A stretch of 64,000 nucleotides of DNA from positions 22,514,701-22,578,700 of the forward strand of contig NC_087063.1 in NCBI RefSeq assembly GCF_963678635.1. Reading direction: 5' to 3'. Numbering within the stretch: position 1 is the stretch's first letter; each line of letters begins with the position of its first letter. The position numbers and the translations under genes are program-made. The notes beneath the pieces are model-generated. The model saw only the letters and a list, made by a program, of their open reading frames with translations, searched no databases and was not told where the DNA came from. Shown one piece after another: positions 42,074 through 54,620 of this stretch. This DNA is from Symsagittifera roscoffensis. Taxonomy: Eukaryota; Xenacoelomorpha; Acoela; Convolutidae.

Positions 42074-43587
42074 ATGACTGATGTTGTGACACTTCCTGAC
42101 CTGGGGGCCAATGTGGACCAATTTTTCCTCATCATTTGTGGTATGATCGTGTACCTCATGCAAATGGGATTCGGGTTTCTTGAAGCGGGATCCGTCCGCA
42201 GCAAAAACGTTACGAACATCCTAATGAAAAACATGCTGGATTCGGCAATTGGAGCTCTCAGCTACTGGCTTCTCGGCTGGGCGTTCGCCTATGGAAAGGA
42301 CGGAAACGCTTTCATTGGCTACAGTAACTTTCTGCTAATTGACAAAGCAGAGACGGAGTCAGCCTCGTGGTTTTTCCAGTACGTGTTCGCCGCAACTGCG
42401 GCTACAATAGTGTCAGGAGCGATGGCAGAGAGAACCAACTTCATAGCCTACATTTGCTATTGCATCACACTCACAGCTTTCGTATACCCCATCGCAACAC
42501 ACTGGGTTTGGAATTCTAGAGGTTGGCTGGCGGCCGAATGCTGGTGGGACAATGTCGCTTTCATGGACTTTGCGGGAAGCTCAGTTGTCCATTGCCTCGG
42601 TGGAACTGCAGCATTGGTGGGAGCAATTTGTGTCGGAAGACGAAAGGACCTGTGGAATCCCGTTTCCGAGAGATACGAACGAATTAAGGGTAAAAAACTT
42701 TTTCTCAATACCCATTTTATATCATAGTTTGGTTTACATTGCTTACCAAATACCTAAATACTCATGGATCATTCAGAAATCTTAGTATCTTTAAAACAGT
42801 TTAAGTAATGACGAGAAAATATCGAGTTGTTAATGAAAGACGTTTCTTTTCAGGACACTCAGTGCCCATGTGCACTCTTGGAGGCTTTGTCCTCATCTTT
42901 GGATTCTTCGCGTTCAACGGAGGATCCCAATTGTCCATGTCGCATCCAGGCGACGGTGCCGCATTCGGGAAGTCCGTGAAAAACACAGCTCTAGGAGGTT
43001 TGGCTGCTGGTCTAATCGCAGTCGTCATCAACTACTTTTTCCACGAAAGGAAGTTCAGTCTACTAACCTGCATCAACGCCAACTTGACTGGCATGGTCGC
43101 CATGTGCGCAGGGTGCAACGTTGTAGAAGAATGGGCCGCCATTGTCATCGGTTTGATTGCGGGACCTACCTTCCTGGCGTGGAGCACTCTCATTTTCAAA
43201 CTCAAAATTGACGATCCTCTGGATTGTGTTGCTGTGCATCTTGGGGGTGGCTTGTGGGGTATTTTGGCAGCTCCCATTTTCAACCAACACGTTGGAATTT
43301 TGTACAACTGGGACGAATTGGCTTTCCAGCATTTCTTCTGGAACCTCCTCGGAGTTGTTGTTATCATTGCATGGACCGCGGCAACTTGCACCCCATTGTT
43401 CTTACTGCTGAGAGTGCTGAAGGTTCTCAGAGTTCCTGAAGTGGAAGAAGACACTGGCTTAGACGTCGAGTGTCAAGGAGAGGTCGCATACCCTTCTGTC
43501 GCATATGAAAAATCCCCTCATGGTGACATCCCCTACAAGCCCAAAGAAGACCCTAAGAAAAACGGCCAGGCTCCTGAAAAAGCTTGA
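42074..43587 (+). CDS. AMT: ammonium transporter (Amt family), two exons
   Basis: Membrane channel-like transporter that conducts ammonium/ammonia across the plasma membrane. CDS joins 42074-42689 and 42854-43587 (449 codons plus stop), the usual Amt length. The junction G|GA gives IKGHSVPMCTLGG. Visible hallmarks: MQMGFGFLEAGSVRSKN (TM1), KNMLDSAIGALSYWLLGWAF, AATIVSGAMAERTNF, the recruiting-site Asp at residue 165 in FMDFAGSSVVH, the pore twin histidines at 173 (SSVVH) and 334 (CVAVHLGGGLWG), and FFAFNGGSQLSM. About eleven hydrophobic segments are followed by a charged cytosolic tail (EDPKKNGQAPEKA). The intron is only 164 bp. The gene is intact, GC-rich and free of stops. ATG 42074 is the only good start: it precedes TM1 and the sequence upstream is AT-rich. 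It is an Amt rather than an Rh protein, judging by the GFGFLEAG and NGGS motifs. Confidence 0.96.
42690..42853 (+). other. AMT intron 1
   Basis: 164 bp, donor GTAAAA and acceptor TTTCTTTTCAG, inserted after the first base of a Gly codon. AT-rich, with nothing else in it. Confidence 0.9.
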
Positions 43588-43637
43588 ATGAACTGAAAAA
43601 AAAAAAACAATAATAGTTGAGAGGTTGATCATTGATA

Positions 43638-43643
43638 AATAAA
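43638..43643 (+). terminator. AMT polyadenylation signal
   Basis: AATAAA about 50 bp after the stop codon, followed by a T-rich stretch, the usual metazoan cleavage context. Confidence 0.7.
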
Positions 43644-44099
43644 CTGTCGCGCTTTATTGATTATAGTTTTTCTTTTTTTTTCTACAATAAACTACTTGCT
43701 AGCCTGTTTTTAAGAGGACAATTAAGATCTATTTAAGTTAACAGATTACACTCAAATTTACAAATTTGCCAAGTTATTGGAAAAACGCAAGTGATACTCT
43801 GAAGAGAAAAGACAAAGTGTCGACCAAATTAATTTTTGAAGCTCTCTCAAAACGCTATTAAGACGCGCTCTCCATCCTGTGCTTCAAGATTTTTTCGGCG
43901 CGCTCTCCATTTTGTGCTTCAAGTGCAAAAAATATTTGTATTTAAAGATGCTATTAAAATCGGGAAAAATGTTTTTTTTCTACTTTTCTGCAAAAATTAT
44001 AAAAATTATTTGATTGGTTCGAAATTGATTTTGAACCTCTTTTCAACAGTTTTTGGTCACTGGGACACTTAATTAAACTATCGCCAATCTAGTGTTTAT

Positions 44100-44685
44100 A
44101 TAATAACCTTCTTTTTTAAGCTAAGTCGCAAATATTGGTGCCACTTTTGGGGCACCCATACAGCTTTTTGATAGCATGTGCTTTGAAATTCGATTAGCAA
44201 TTAGCACAGTTGCTGATTTTTATATTCATCTAATGAACCGAAAAAAGCCATTTGTTTCAAAAATTTTAAAATCAATAATTCTCGAAATTTTTCAAATGCT
44301 CAATTTTTACATGATAAGGTTTTATGCTTTCCCATTTGTTGCATGCAGAGTTAGTGTACATGCCTTCCTTCTTTTCATTGTTTCCAAACTATTAATTGCA
44401 AAATTGTGTCCATTTGTATTTAGTGACACTTTTGCTGAATGGCTTGACATTTTTTTAAGCTTTGTTCGTGACTAGTGTTTGTCGATGATTAAGCGTGTGT
44501 GGCTGAGTGGTTAGTGCGTCAGACTCAAAATCTCTATATTACAGTAAGTCGCAGATCGAAACTTGGACCTGGTCGAATTTTTACTGATTCAAATTTTATT
44601 TCTATTTTTGGAATTGCTCTTTTTAGAGCTGCTTTTTGTCGTATTCACGCTAGTGTGTGCGGGCGAAACTTCGCCTCTGTGTAAT
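44100..44685. mobile_element. SINE-like element, diverged
   Basis: The left part shares AACCTTCTTTTTTAAGCTAAGTCGCAAAT with the other copies, the A box GTGTGGCTGAGTGGTTAGTG is at about 44496-44515, and the tail CACGCTAGTGTGTGCGGGCG ends at 44685. About 300 bp of unrelated AT-rich DNA lies in between. Confidence 0.6.
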
Positions 44686-46242
44686 ACATATCAATTACTC
44701 TTTGAATGCTAAGCAATATGAATAAACAGACCTTTATCTCAATGTGGGCGAAAAAAAAACGGCTTCAAATTTCTCCGAACACTTCGACACAGAAATTATT
44801 GCTAGTGAAAAATTCAAGGAGTTATGAACAAACCTAAAGTACCTGCAAATGATCAACGGATTAGTTAAACAATGCTGCAAAATATTTTTAAAGTGGTTAT
44901 CCACAAAAATGATCGGGTTCAAGTACTACCAACCCCTTCTTGCAAAAAGAGGAAACTCGTTCATTAAACTAAAAATCTACTTTGTATTTGAAAATTCATT
45001 TTTTGCCAGAACAATTTTTCTCATTTTTAGGTTTTCGTATGGTTTTCTTAAAATGAATTCCAGATATTGTTGGTTTAATATCTGCTGTCCGTAAACTTGA
45101 ATTTTTTCTAAGAATTCCTTGAAATACATGACTATTATAAATTCTATTATAAATTGGATTGACAATTTGGTCAAAAAACATATTTGGCTTTTGGTCTGTA
45201 AGCAGTCTTGTAGGATGTTTTGATCCGAAATTGCTCTAGAAAGTTGTAGATATTATAATTATTGTTCCTACCATTGAAAGGGGACGGAATTTTATTAACA
45301 AGTTTGTTTCAGTTTTTCTTGTTTTGCCACAAACAATCATCGGAAATACATAAAGTTAAAACACGTTCGGCCGTAATTTGAAGGAATTTTTAAAAAAAAT
45401 CAAAAATTTTCCCGGGCACAACATCGTTTCAAAATTTATATATTTTTTCTGACGTCAAGCAAATAAATTGAAAAATTGTGTTTTGTTTTAAAAGCTTAGA
45501 AGATTACAAAAGCTTAATTTAATCCGTAAAATTTAATTTTACTCAATTAAAGTTCGTCTTCTGAGTATTTTCACGCCTATGACAGTTGGATATGCCTAAG
45601 CTCTAACTGTTCTTCAGATCTTTTTATCACACCACGCCGAAAATACGATACTTATTTGAAAAAAGCGGTTGAAATTTTCAAGACTATGGTCGTAACATTC
45701 TGTGCTTCCTGCACTGTAATCGGTTATCCTTGTTGAATTTTATGACTTTAATTGATTAAGAAGCTTAGCGAGCCTAAAAATGTTAGTTATATTTTCTGAT
45801 ATTAAAAATTAGAAAAATCGATTTAAAATTTGCGCAAAAGCCCAGAAATACGCACTTTATACAAGTGCTGTGCTTTTCGCAATTGGCCTGATCAAATACT
45901 TAACCGAGCAAAGTTGTCTAGTTCTTGTTTACAGTACGCGCTCTGAAAAATCCCTTCAATTTGAAAACCAGAGAATATCTAGATTGGGGAGCTTTCCAAT
46001 GAAAAGACCCACGGTCCAGATAAACTCATGAAACACATAAAACTTCTCTGGTTGTTTAGTTACAATGAATATAGATTGATTACTAAATGAACTTGATGAA
46101 GTAATTCCAGAGTTCTCATCATGTCCTGGATTAATGAATTCGCCAGTTTTAGGTATTTTGCTATTTCTTTTTGGGTGGGTTTTTTTTCTGCCTAGAATGA
46201 GGGATGGAGTTATTTTGGTAGTGGTTGTTTAGCTGTAAAAAT
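44686..46242. other. intergenic AT-rich DNA after AMT
   Basis: Nothing recognised. Confidence 0.6.
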
Positions 46243-47256
46243 CTAAAAATTCCATGTTTTTGTGAAGCCTGGATTGAATTTGACCGAATGAGGTAGAAAA
46301 ACACGGGTTAAATTTTCTCTGGTGCTTGAGCCAAGGGCTATAGTGCCCCTATCCTTCTTGGCCTCAAATGTGGCTAGAGTGAACGACTGTAACATCTCCT
46401 GTTCATTGCGGGCTAGGCTAACAAAGATTACCCTAACAGAAACGAAAGCGACAGTGTGCAAGGTTGCTCTACCATTTCTTTTTAATGTTGGTTCAACGCT
46501 TATGTGTTATTTTTCATTCCATTCTGCGGTCAGTCACAATTTGAAAATACTGCATATTTCCGCCGTTTTTATATTCGGCCAATATCAATATTTAGTCCCT
46601 GAAATGTTTTTTTCTTTTCAAATTTTAGATTACTGAAATCTGATGGGCTGATTTTTATTTTCGCGCACTCGGTCTTTCGCGTATGAGGGATTCCACCAGC
46701 TAAATAAATCGCTGGTATTAACTTTGTACGACTCAAAAATTTACACATTGATAGTGTCGAGAATGTGTAGGTTTTCAATATTTTCTTTTCCTAAAAACTA
46801 TTTGACATAAGTCAAGGGACAGTCGTAAAATTCAGGGCTTTGTCCTGATATTCGAGCTGAGCAGTCTTGTTTAGTCAATTTATTTGCGTTGGTTAGTAAG
46901 TTAGTAAAAAAACGTTTGCCTCGTTGGGATCTAAATAAATAACACTTGAATTATTTTTAGAATCAACCGGAGCTTCTTCATCCGAATAGTTTCGATACAT
47001 GTAGATGTTTACAAAGTGTATCTTGATAATATGGAATAAGGAAATCTTTTGATTACATTTTTTGTCTTCAGGTACTTTTACCATAGACATTTTTTTTTAC
47101 TTGCGTTACCTGAAATAAAACAATCATGTATAGGTGATCGCTGGTAGGGCTGGTTCCAATGGTTTTTGTGTTTTCGTTTCGAATTGGCATACTTGACGTA
47201 GAAGTACTTACTCCAAACATTATACGTTTTGTAAGGGGTTGGGCCAATTGTGCCAT
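46243..47256 (-). other. cluster of minus-strand open frames, possible gene remnant
   Basis: Four short minus-strand frames in a row with balanced amino-acid use: 47256 to 47068 (MFGVSTSTSSMPIRNENTKT, then a CAG|GTAACG donor-like end near 47107), 47090-46893 (YSDEEAPVDSKNNSSVIYLD), 46778-46569 and 46461-46243 (LARNEQEMLQSFTLATFEAK). No family recognised. Confidence 0.2.
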
Positions 47257-47344
47257 CTAATTTTATCTAAGTTTATATGGTAGTAAATGTGAACGAAAGA
47301 GTACGTGCTCAATGTTACCATTTCTTGCATTAACCTTGTTGTCG

Positions 47345-47950
47345 TTGTTCCGACTTTGGAAACGAAAGTAACGGAATTTTTGTGCTCGGGATGGGTTTTT
47401 TTCTTCGGACAAAGTTCGACTTTTTACCTAGCCTTTTTTGACGGAATTTATTAAATATCATTCAAAAAGTATTGTTGCCCTGAGCTTAAACTTGAAACGA
47501 TATTTCACTTGTGATCGTTTTTCGTAAAGTTATGAGGATTTAAAGATTGCCATTTTGGCCAATTTGGGACAATTAACGCGCGATATATTTCGCGCTATTA
47601 ACGCGTAAGCAAGATTTAATCCGTATTAGAAATAGTTCCAAATGATTCAAGGAAGCTTATATGTCATAATTGATTTGTTAATAGGAGCAAAATTTATCAA
47701 TTTGTACTTAATCATGGCGTGTGGGGTGATGTTTTTCACAAAAAATCTCAGATTTAGAAAAAAAATTGTTTTTTTATTAGATTTATTTTCATGGTACTGC
47801 TGCTCCATAGACCTCAAAAGGCAGTTGGAACATTCAGAGTTTCCCCTTGATACGAGTAGTCTTGTTTTTTTTCTTTACCAACAACGGTTCGACAACAATT
47901 AGGGGGTAGGGGCAGTCAGAGTTTGTAGGACTTTGCCTTGATTCACGAGC
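47345..47950. repeat. palindrome-rich tandem repeat family B, unit 1
   Basis: Starts TTCCGACTTTGGAAACGAAAG, includes CGCGATATATTTCGCG (47579-47594), and ends with a block containing CAGTTGGAACATTCAGAG and AGTCTTGTT. A second unit follows directly, and partial copies lie at 52135-52470 and 54455-54620. Confidence 0.75.
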
Positions 47951-48490
47951 GGTCTTGTTGTTTCGACTTTCGTAGCAAAAGTAACGGAATATTTGTGCTC
48001 GGGGTGTGTTTTTTTTTTATTCAGACAAACTTCGTCTTTTTGACTAGCCCTTTTTGACAATTTTTTTCTATCGCTCGAAATTTATTGTTGTCCTGAGCTT
48101 AAATTTGAAAAAATATTTCTTCTGTGATCCATTTTGTGAAGTTATGGGGTTTAAAGATTGCCATTTTGGCCAATTAGGGACAATTACCCCGCGAATTGTT
48201 TCGCGCTATAAATGCGTTTAGCGGAAGCTAAATCCGTCTTAGAAATCGTTCCAATTTGATTGAAGGAAGCTTATTTGCCATAATTGATTTGTTATTACGA
48301 GCGAAATTTATCACTTTGTAAATTATATCGCGTGTGCGTGGATGATTTTCACACAAAATCTCAAAAAAAAATCAGTTTAGTTTTATTACATTTTGTTTTC
48401 ATTCTATTACTGCTCAACAGGCCTTAACAGGCAATCAGAACATTCAGGGCTTCACCCTGATACCAGCAGTCTTGTTCAGACTTTTGTAAC
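47951..48490. repeat. palindrome-rich tandem repeat family B, unit 2
   Basis: About 540 bp in the same order as unit 1, from CGACTTTCGTAGCAAAAGTAA to CAGCAGTCTTGTTCAGAC. The period to unit 1 is about 613 bp. Confidence 0.75.
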
Positions 48491-49086
48491 AAAATTAACG
48501 GAATTTTTGAGGGGGAGCCAAAAAAGTAGTATTTGGCTTCTCAGGAAACCATAGTGTTGTACCTTGCCTTCTGTTAGGGCGTTGCAATTGTTAAGTTTCG
48601 GAGAAACGAACTCTCACTTTATAGAGAAGTCCTTTCCCACTTTTTGGTTCAAAATAAGAACATGATTGGATATCGCCCGATATCACGCGATGCTGCGCGA
48701 TGTCATATCACGAGCTCAGATCTCAACAGGCGGTTAAATTTCCATATATATAAAAATTGATTTACTACTCTTTTATCGCTCTCTAATTAAACTGTTGATT
48801 ATACCTAGTTTTGCTGCCATTATGTGAAAGGTTATGGGCCCAGCTGCTAAAATACAAGCCAGAAATCAAGATTGACTGACTTAACAAAATTTTTTCAGAG
48901 AGCAAGCTTTAAATTGTTGACACAGTAAAAGTCACAAAAAAAGACAACCGAAGAAAAAAATCACAAAGTGAACTGGCAGATAGACAACAGAGCAAAACAA
49001 AAAGTCATTGAGACAGGGCATTGAGACAATTCAGTGATCAGTGAAGTCAAGTCTGGAGTCGCAACGAAAGCTGAAAGAAGCACACG

Positions 49087-49168
49087 AGAGAAAGAGATAC
49101 ACACACAGAGAGAGAGAGAGAGAGAGAAAAAAGAGAGAGAGAGAGAGAGAGAGAGAAAAAAAAAGAGA
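49087..49168. repeat. AG-rich microsatellite
   Basis: Interrupted (GA)n tract with CA and poly-A breaks, upstream of the copia element. A shorter (GA)n tract lies at 33939-33957 and a CT-rich tract at 37560-37690. Confidence 0.95.
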
Positions 49169-49605
49169 AACAGTGATAGATAGAAACTGACAAACTGTTC
49201 AATTTGATAACTCAATTGATGTGGTGTTTTATATAAATTTGTAGATAATTGTTGTTGCTTGGGGGGATCGTAATCCGTCGCTGCGAGATATGCACTTGAA
49301 CCTGATTTAAAGAATAAAAGTCCACAAAAAAACACTCCAAAATTTCTATTTTCTAATATATTTTGCTACGTATGAAGTAAGTATGTATGTAAGTCTGTGA
49401 AGTAACCTTAGCTTTTCTAAATCGCTGATGTGTTATTCAGTACGCTTATCATTAGGTTTTGGATCAGACTTAGGTAATGAGATACATGATTACTTGTATT
49501 ATGCGCTGCGATATGTTTGCTGATATATTATAGACTGACTTTTTGTCATTGAAAAGTACGGGGAACATAAGGTATTTGTTCAGAGCAATACGGTTAAGGT
49601 GAAAA

Positions 49606-50477
49606 ATGTCTAAGTCAGAGAGAATAGTGTTTTCAGGAAAAGAAGAAGATTTTTTGTATTTTGCAGAGCAATTTGAGGCTAGAATTTTTCATCTTAAACT
49701 GAATAAATTTATCAAAAGTGAAGTAGATGAGAAAGATTTTGCACCCATTGTTAGGAATAATGCTACTGTAGAACAGAGAGAGGCATCTTTAAGAAAAGGG
49801 AGAGAAATTTTAGAGAAAAAAGAATTGCATGTTTGGTTTTTAAGACCCTATAAAGGCAAGGGAAGTAAGGCTTGGGAAGTTTTGTGCAGAAGGTTCAAAA
49901 GCGCCGAGAGACCTAGACTGCCGCAATTGATTTCAGATTTAATTACAATAAGAATGAAAGGTAATGAGAGTGTAGTCGATTATATCACTAGAGCTGAAGA
50001 GACGCAGTCTAATTTGTTGAAGTAGACGAGGGTTTAAGTGAAAAGATATTTTTTTCAATCTTTCTCAAAGGCCTACCAAAAGAGTTCAATACGTTTTGTA
50101 CTTTGGTTAAGTTTAGCAAAGATGATAAGAGTTTGAACGAAACTAAGAAAGACTTGTTAAACTTTGAAAGTGATCATAGGAATGAGAAGGAGGAAACTGA
50201 ACATTCGCTTATTTCTAGAACAAAAACATGTTTTAGGTGCAATAAGACAGGACACATAGCAGCTCATTGTATCTTTAATTTAGTGAATAACGCTAACCAG
50301 TCATCTAGTGATAGACTTCCTGTGAAATGTTTCAGGTGCTTAGAAATAGGACGCATAGCTAGGGATTGTAAGAAGGAATTCGAGAGAAAAAGCGTGAGAA
50401 AAGACCAGCAGATGGCTGGAACAAATGAAACTTATTTTAGCTTTTACAACTCGGCTGAGAGAGTCGACGTGACCTAG
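49606..50477 (+). pseudogene. copia gag with two CCHC knuckles
   Basis: 49606-50025 starts MSKSERIVFSGKEEDFLYF and contains WEVLCRRFKSAERPRLPQLI and MKGNESVVDYITRAE, as in the UBN2/DUF4219 gag of copia elements, and ends at TAG. The next block (50103-50477) has CFRCNKTGHIAAHC and CFRCLEIGRIARDC, two C-X2-C-X4-H-X4-C knuckles. A frameshift separates the two. Confidence 0.88.
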
Positions 50478-51315
50478 TTATAGATTCAGGCGCAACTTGC
50501 AGTATGATAAAGGATAAAAATTTATTTGTTGAGCTTGAACAGAGTTTTAGCGAAACTGTTGAAAACGCTAACAAAACGGAGTTTAAGGTTTTAGGTAAAG
50601 GAAGAGTTGATTTTTTCGTGAACGATTCTCAAGGAAATTCGAAAAAGTTTCAATAAGTGATTGTTTCTATGTACCAGAAAACTCGAAAAATTTAGTGTCC
50701 GTCTCGAAACTTACTAGAGGAGGAGCTAAAGTAGTTTTTGGAGAAAAATCATGTATTGAGCAAGGAAATGGGACTGTTTATCAACTTAGTGCGCGAGGTA
50801 ATCTTTTCAATTGGAAAATAATAGGATTTGGAAATCACAAAAAATTAAGTGTTGAAAAAGTGGAAAACAATTCTTCAGAGTTCAGAGTCAGTAAGACTTA
50901 TTTTTGCAGAGAAACAGAAGAGAAAAATTTTAGTGAGCAAAATGAGAACTTGATGAAAGACGATGATATAAGGAAAGAAGTTGAGCTGAAAATTGAACCT
51001 AGAGCCCATCCAAAATCTAAAACGTCATTAGATGAACGAGGTAAGGATGAGTCGAGAAACTTATGCGAGGTTGAGAAGTTTCAGAGAATGGACATGAAGT
51101 TAGGTTCAAAGCTAAGGAAGCGTAAGAAGTTTGAAAGCAGAGCAGGCAAATTGATACGAATATTTGACTTAGGACAGAAAAAAGTGATATTGCTCTTAAA
51201 AAACATCGTATGGGACATGGTAAAACTGAACCTCCAGGCTAGTTTAGGCTATGATTTAGGCTTGGTACCAAAAACAATTCCTCATTTTTGTATGGTTGAT
51301 TTCCGTGGGATCTAA
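50471..51315 (+). pseudogene. copia protease and GAG-pre-integrase region
   Basis: VIDSGATCSMIKDKNLF carries the copia protease active site (DSG at 50483-50491). YVPENSKNLVSVSKLTRGGA, then FGEKSC, is the canonical pre-integrase motif. Near 51200 KKHRMGHGK resembles the integrase HHCC start. The order is right but three frames are used. Confidence 0.85.
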
Positions 51316-52134
51316 TAATTTCGATGTTCTTCATCAATTTGTACGTGACCCTGCTAATGTTCTGAAATTATTTGATTGGCTACGCCAGGAAGTAACGCCA
51401 GGAAGTAAGTTCTTGCCTATCTTACTAAGATTCTTGCCCTAATCAGATTTTTCATTCCATTTGAAAATTGTGAGCAGTAGAATTTTTAATTGACAAAACT
51501 GCTGTGAGTTTCTTTTCAGCGAGTGTTGTTGAACTCGCTTTTAGTTGAAAGCTGCTGGTGCGTCTGTAATTTTTTTGAAATTTATCTAAGTCTTGGGGAG
51601 TAGAAAAGTAGACGATAAGCAAATTAGACGGCTCCAATAAAGCGGAAATTAGACGTTAAACTTTTTTTTGCAAAACTAACATTTAGGCGGAAAGCAAAAG
51701 GCTGACAAAATTTTTTGCATAAATTAAAACTTCACAAATACAAAAAAAAGTATATAACCCCATTGCATGTCAAAAATTTTATAATTAATAATTTTAAAAA
51801 CATTGATCCAATAATTAAAAACTATTTTTGAGATGCATAAATTATACAATTGCTTCATTCTAAAAACTGATTTGCATTTTAGCAAGCATGAACGAAAGTT
51901 AATTCTAATCAGAAACAAATTTCAGACACAAACAATACAATAACGTCTTGTTTCCCACAATTGTAGTTTTAAATTCAGTTTTTCTGGTCACGTTCAATTT
52001 GCTAGTCGTCTATTTTCCCAGGCCCCTTTATTCTCATTACTGAATTTAAGCTTCTTAATTTCATGCTTTTTTCTGCTACTTGGTTTGAAACATGATTATT
52101 TCGATATTTTACATTATTTCTAATTGAAGTGTTG

Positions 52135-52470
52135 ATTATTGTTCCCACTTTCGAAATGAAAGTAACGGATTTGTGCTCGGGGTGGTTTTTTAGACAAATT
52201 TTGACTTTTTAACTAGCCAATTTTGACGGATTTTTTAAAAATATCTTACAAAAGGCATTTTTATCCTGAGCTTAAATTTGAAAAGATATTTTACCTGTGA
52301 TTATTTTTCGTAAAATTATGGGGGTGTAAATATTGCCATTTTGGTCAATTTGGGACAATTAACGCGCGATATATTTCGCGCTATTAGCGCGTAAGCGGAG
52401 GTTTATTCCGTCTTAGATATCGCTCCGAATTGGTTGAAGGAAGTTTATGTGTCCTCAGTAGCGGATTTAG
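52135..52470. repeat. repeat family B partial copy
   Basis: TTCCCACTTTCGAAATGAAAG, the GGGTGTAAATATTGCCATTTT block and CGCGCGATATATTTCGCGC, ending GAAGGAAGTTTATGTGTC. The unit's right half is missing. Confidence 0.7.
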
Positions 52471-54454
52471 GGAGTAGGGTGGGGGAGGGGCGCGTACGTC
52501 TTCCTCCTTAGGGATTCGATCCCCTGCCGAACCAAAGAGAAGACGGTAATCAAATGTAGAAGTGGTGTATATTTGGTCAGTGGGTAAAGTGGGCTATCTC
52601 CTATTTGCGATGAGATGGGCGCTAATTAGATAAATTCTTACTGGCTAGGCAGTTCAATTTAGTAAGATGAGGGCGTTTGCTTTGATATGAACATGATTTT
52701 GGTGAAATTTTTTCATACTAAAATTGTTCATTAGAGTAGTATATAATTTTTTCAGGGTGTATAATTGTATAATTATTGTTTTAACTGACGTTGATGGATT
52801 CTGACAATTACATTGCGTTCGACTTAAAAACAAAAATAATATAAAGGAATAAAAACAATAAGTTATGCTTGTCCAACAGCTGAAGTCTGAAGTGAGATTT
52901 TTTTATGTTTATTTGGATTTGATTTAGTTTGGATTTTGTGGGGTTATTTACGTATGATGTTTTTTTTGTTGTTTTTTTAATAAAAATAAAATTAGGTCGT
53001 GCCGGTTATGGCAAATTCACTTAATTCTTGGGGTAAAAGCCATGAGTTTGGGGTACCAGAATTCGACGTGTTGGTTTTTCTCTAAAGTACGGCGAGGGTA
53101 GGAATGACAAGCTTTTGGTTGGTAAAATTTGATTAGTATTGTCAGCTAAGAGTGTGTCTTGAAAAAGCGATAAATTGAGGAATTTGTTTAGGCTGAAGTT
53201 TGTCAGCTTGAAAATAAAATTTTTTTTTACTTAGCTTAGATTTTTTGGAAAAGAACTAGTTAATTAATATATGCTGATTTTCTATGCTGATTAGAAAATC
53301 AATTATTTTAATTAACTAATTAGTCTTTAGCTATGCTTATTTTTTAAATGAAAACTGAAGACGGTCATCAACTGTAGAAGTGGTGTATCTTTAAGATATA
53401 AGAGTATTAGAGTATTTTTAAGATATTGTTTGTGAAGGTGAAAAAGATTTGTGCTGTTGTCTGGGGAGTGCAATGTCTTATGCCTATGATTGTATAAAAT
53501 GTGGTAATTTTCAGTGATGTTTGATCATGTCAGGCATGAGGTTACATTTTTTGTTATGATTGATTTAATTATTTGGTTCATTAAAATTAACTTATGTTTA
53601 AGAAGGCGCGGTTCTAGGAAATTCTCGAGGGAGGGGGAGGGGTGGATTTTCAAAAGAAATGTGAAAATTATTTTGATCTTTTTTTAGGTCGACCAAATTG
53701 GTTTTCTGAGCTCTCCCAAACTATAAAGACTATAATATGACCAAATTTTCTGGGCCGCAAGCAACTTTTTCAAAAAAAAACAGGCCAAAAAATGCGTTTT
53801 ATGCACTTTTTGGAAAATTTTAGTTCGAGTTTTGAATTTACGTACAAACATTTTTTAATCTTTGTAGTGAAGGGCTACCGAGGTTTTTTTTTCTGGGGGT
53901 TTTTATATTTATTTTCGAGTTTGCCATTGTTCAAAAATAGTTTCAGTCTTAGATTTCATGATTTTTTATGGTTTGCGTCAAAATTGTTTGCTTGTACTTA
54001 ATGGGATTTCTCTATCCCGAGCAACCCTTCTTCGTACAAAACATTAACTGGAAACAGGAAACAGTTATTTGGATGGATTATGTGTTAAATTTTCTCTGAA
54101 CATACAATTTCATCATTTGCATCTGTGGGTTTGTCTGTTTTTAAATCGTATGTTAATTTTTTTGGATTTTATCTTGAGGATAATTTGCGACGTTGCCATT
54201 ACTTAAAATCCAAACTGTATGAGTGAAAACTCTTTTTAACGCTATTGACAAAATCATAAGCCTCAGTGGTGTACGGGTATGAGTTTATTTATTTCAGAGA
54301 TATTTTAAGAATAATGATTCTTGGTTAATGAAATTTGTGCCATTATTTTTTTTATTATTCTGCCTGGTATTCCAAATTTCGTCATCTAATGTTCAAATAA
54401 CATTAGTTAAACCGGGTTTTGTTCTGCGAAAAAAGAACACTCGTCTGATTTCCA

Positions 54455-54620
54455 CTTTGTTCCGACTTTCGTAACGAAAGCAACGGAATATTTGTGCCCG
54501 GGGTGGGTTTTTTCTTCAGACAAACTTCGACTTTATAAATAGCAATTTTTGACGGCATTATTTTTTATCATTCAAAAGGTATTGTTGTCTTGAGCTAAAA
54601 TTTCAAAAAACATTTCACTG
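54455..54620. repeat. repeat family B partial copy
   Basis: Carries the clearest palindrome of the family, ACTTTCGTAACGAAAG (54465-54480), then CTTCAGACAAACTTCGAC and GGTATTGTTGTCTTGAG. Confidence 0.7.

Larger units (their letters stand above)
49606..51420 (+). mobile_element. Ty1/copia retrotransposon, decayed 5' half
   Basis: Gag, two zinc knuckles, protease and the start of integrase in copia order on the + strand, with frameshifts. RT and RNase H are absent. No LTR was recognised upstream; the sequence before 49606 is purine-rich simple repeat and AT-rich DNA. Confidence 0.88.

Noticed and set aside
43032-43454. Minus-strand and other-frame ORFs over AMT exon 2
   Set aside because: Shadows of the conserved AMT frame.
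48961-49335. 124-codon minus-strand ORF
   Set aside because: Its length comes from a GA/CT microsatellite (Ser-Leu run); no protein character otherwise.
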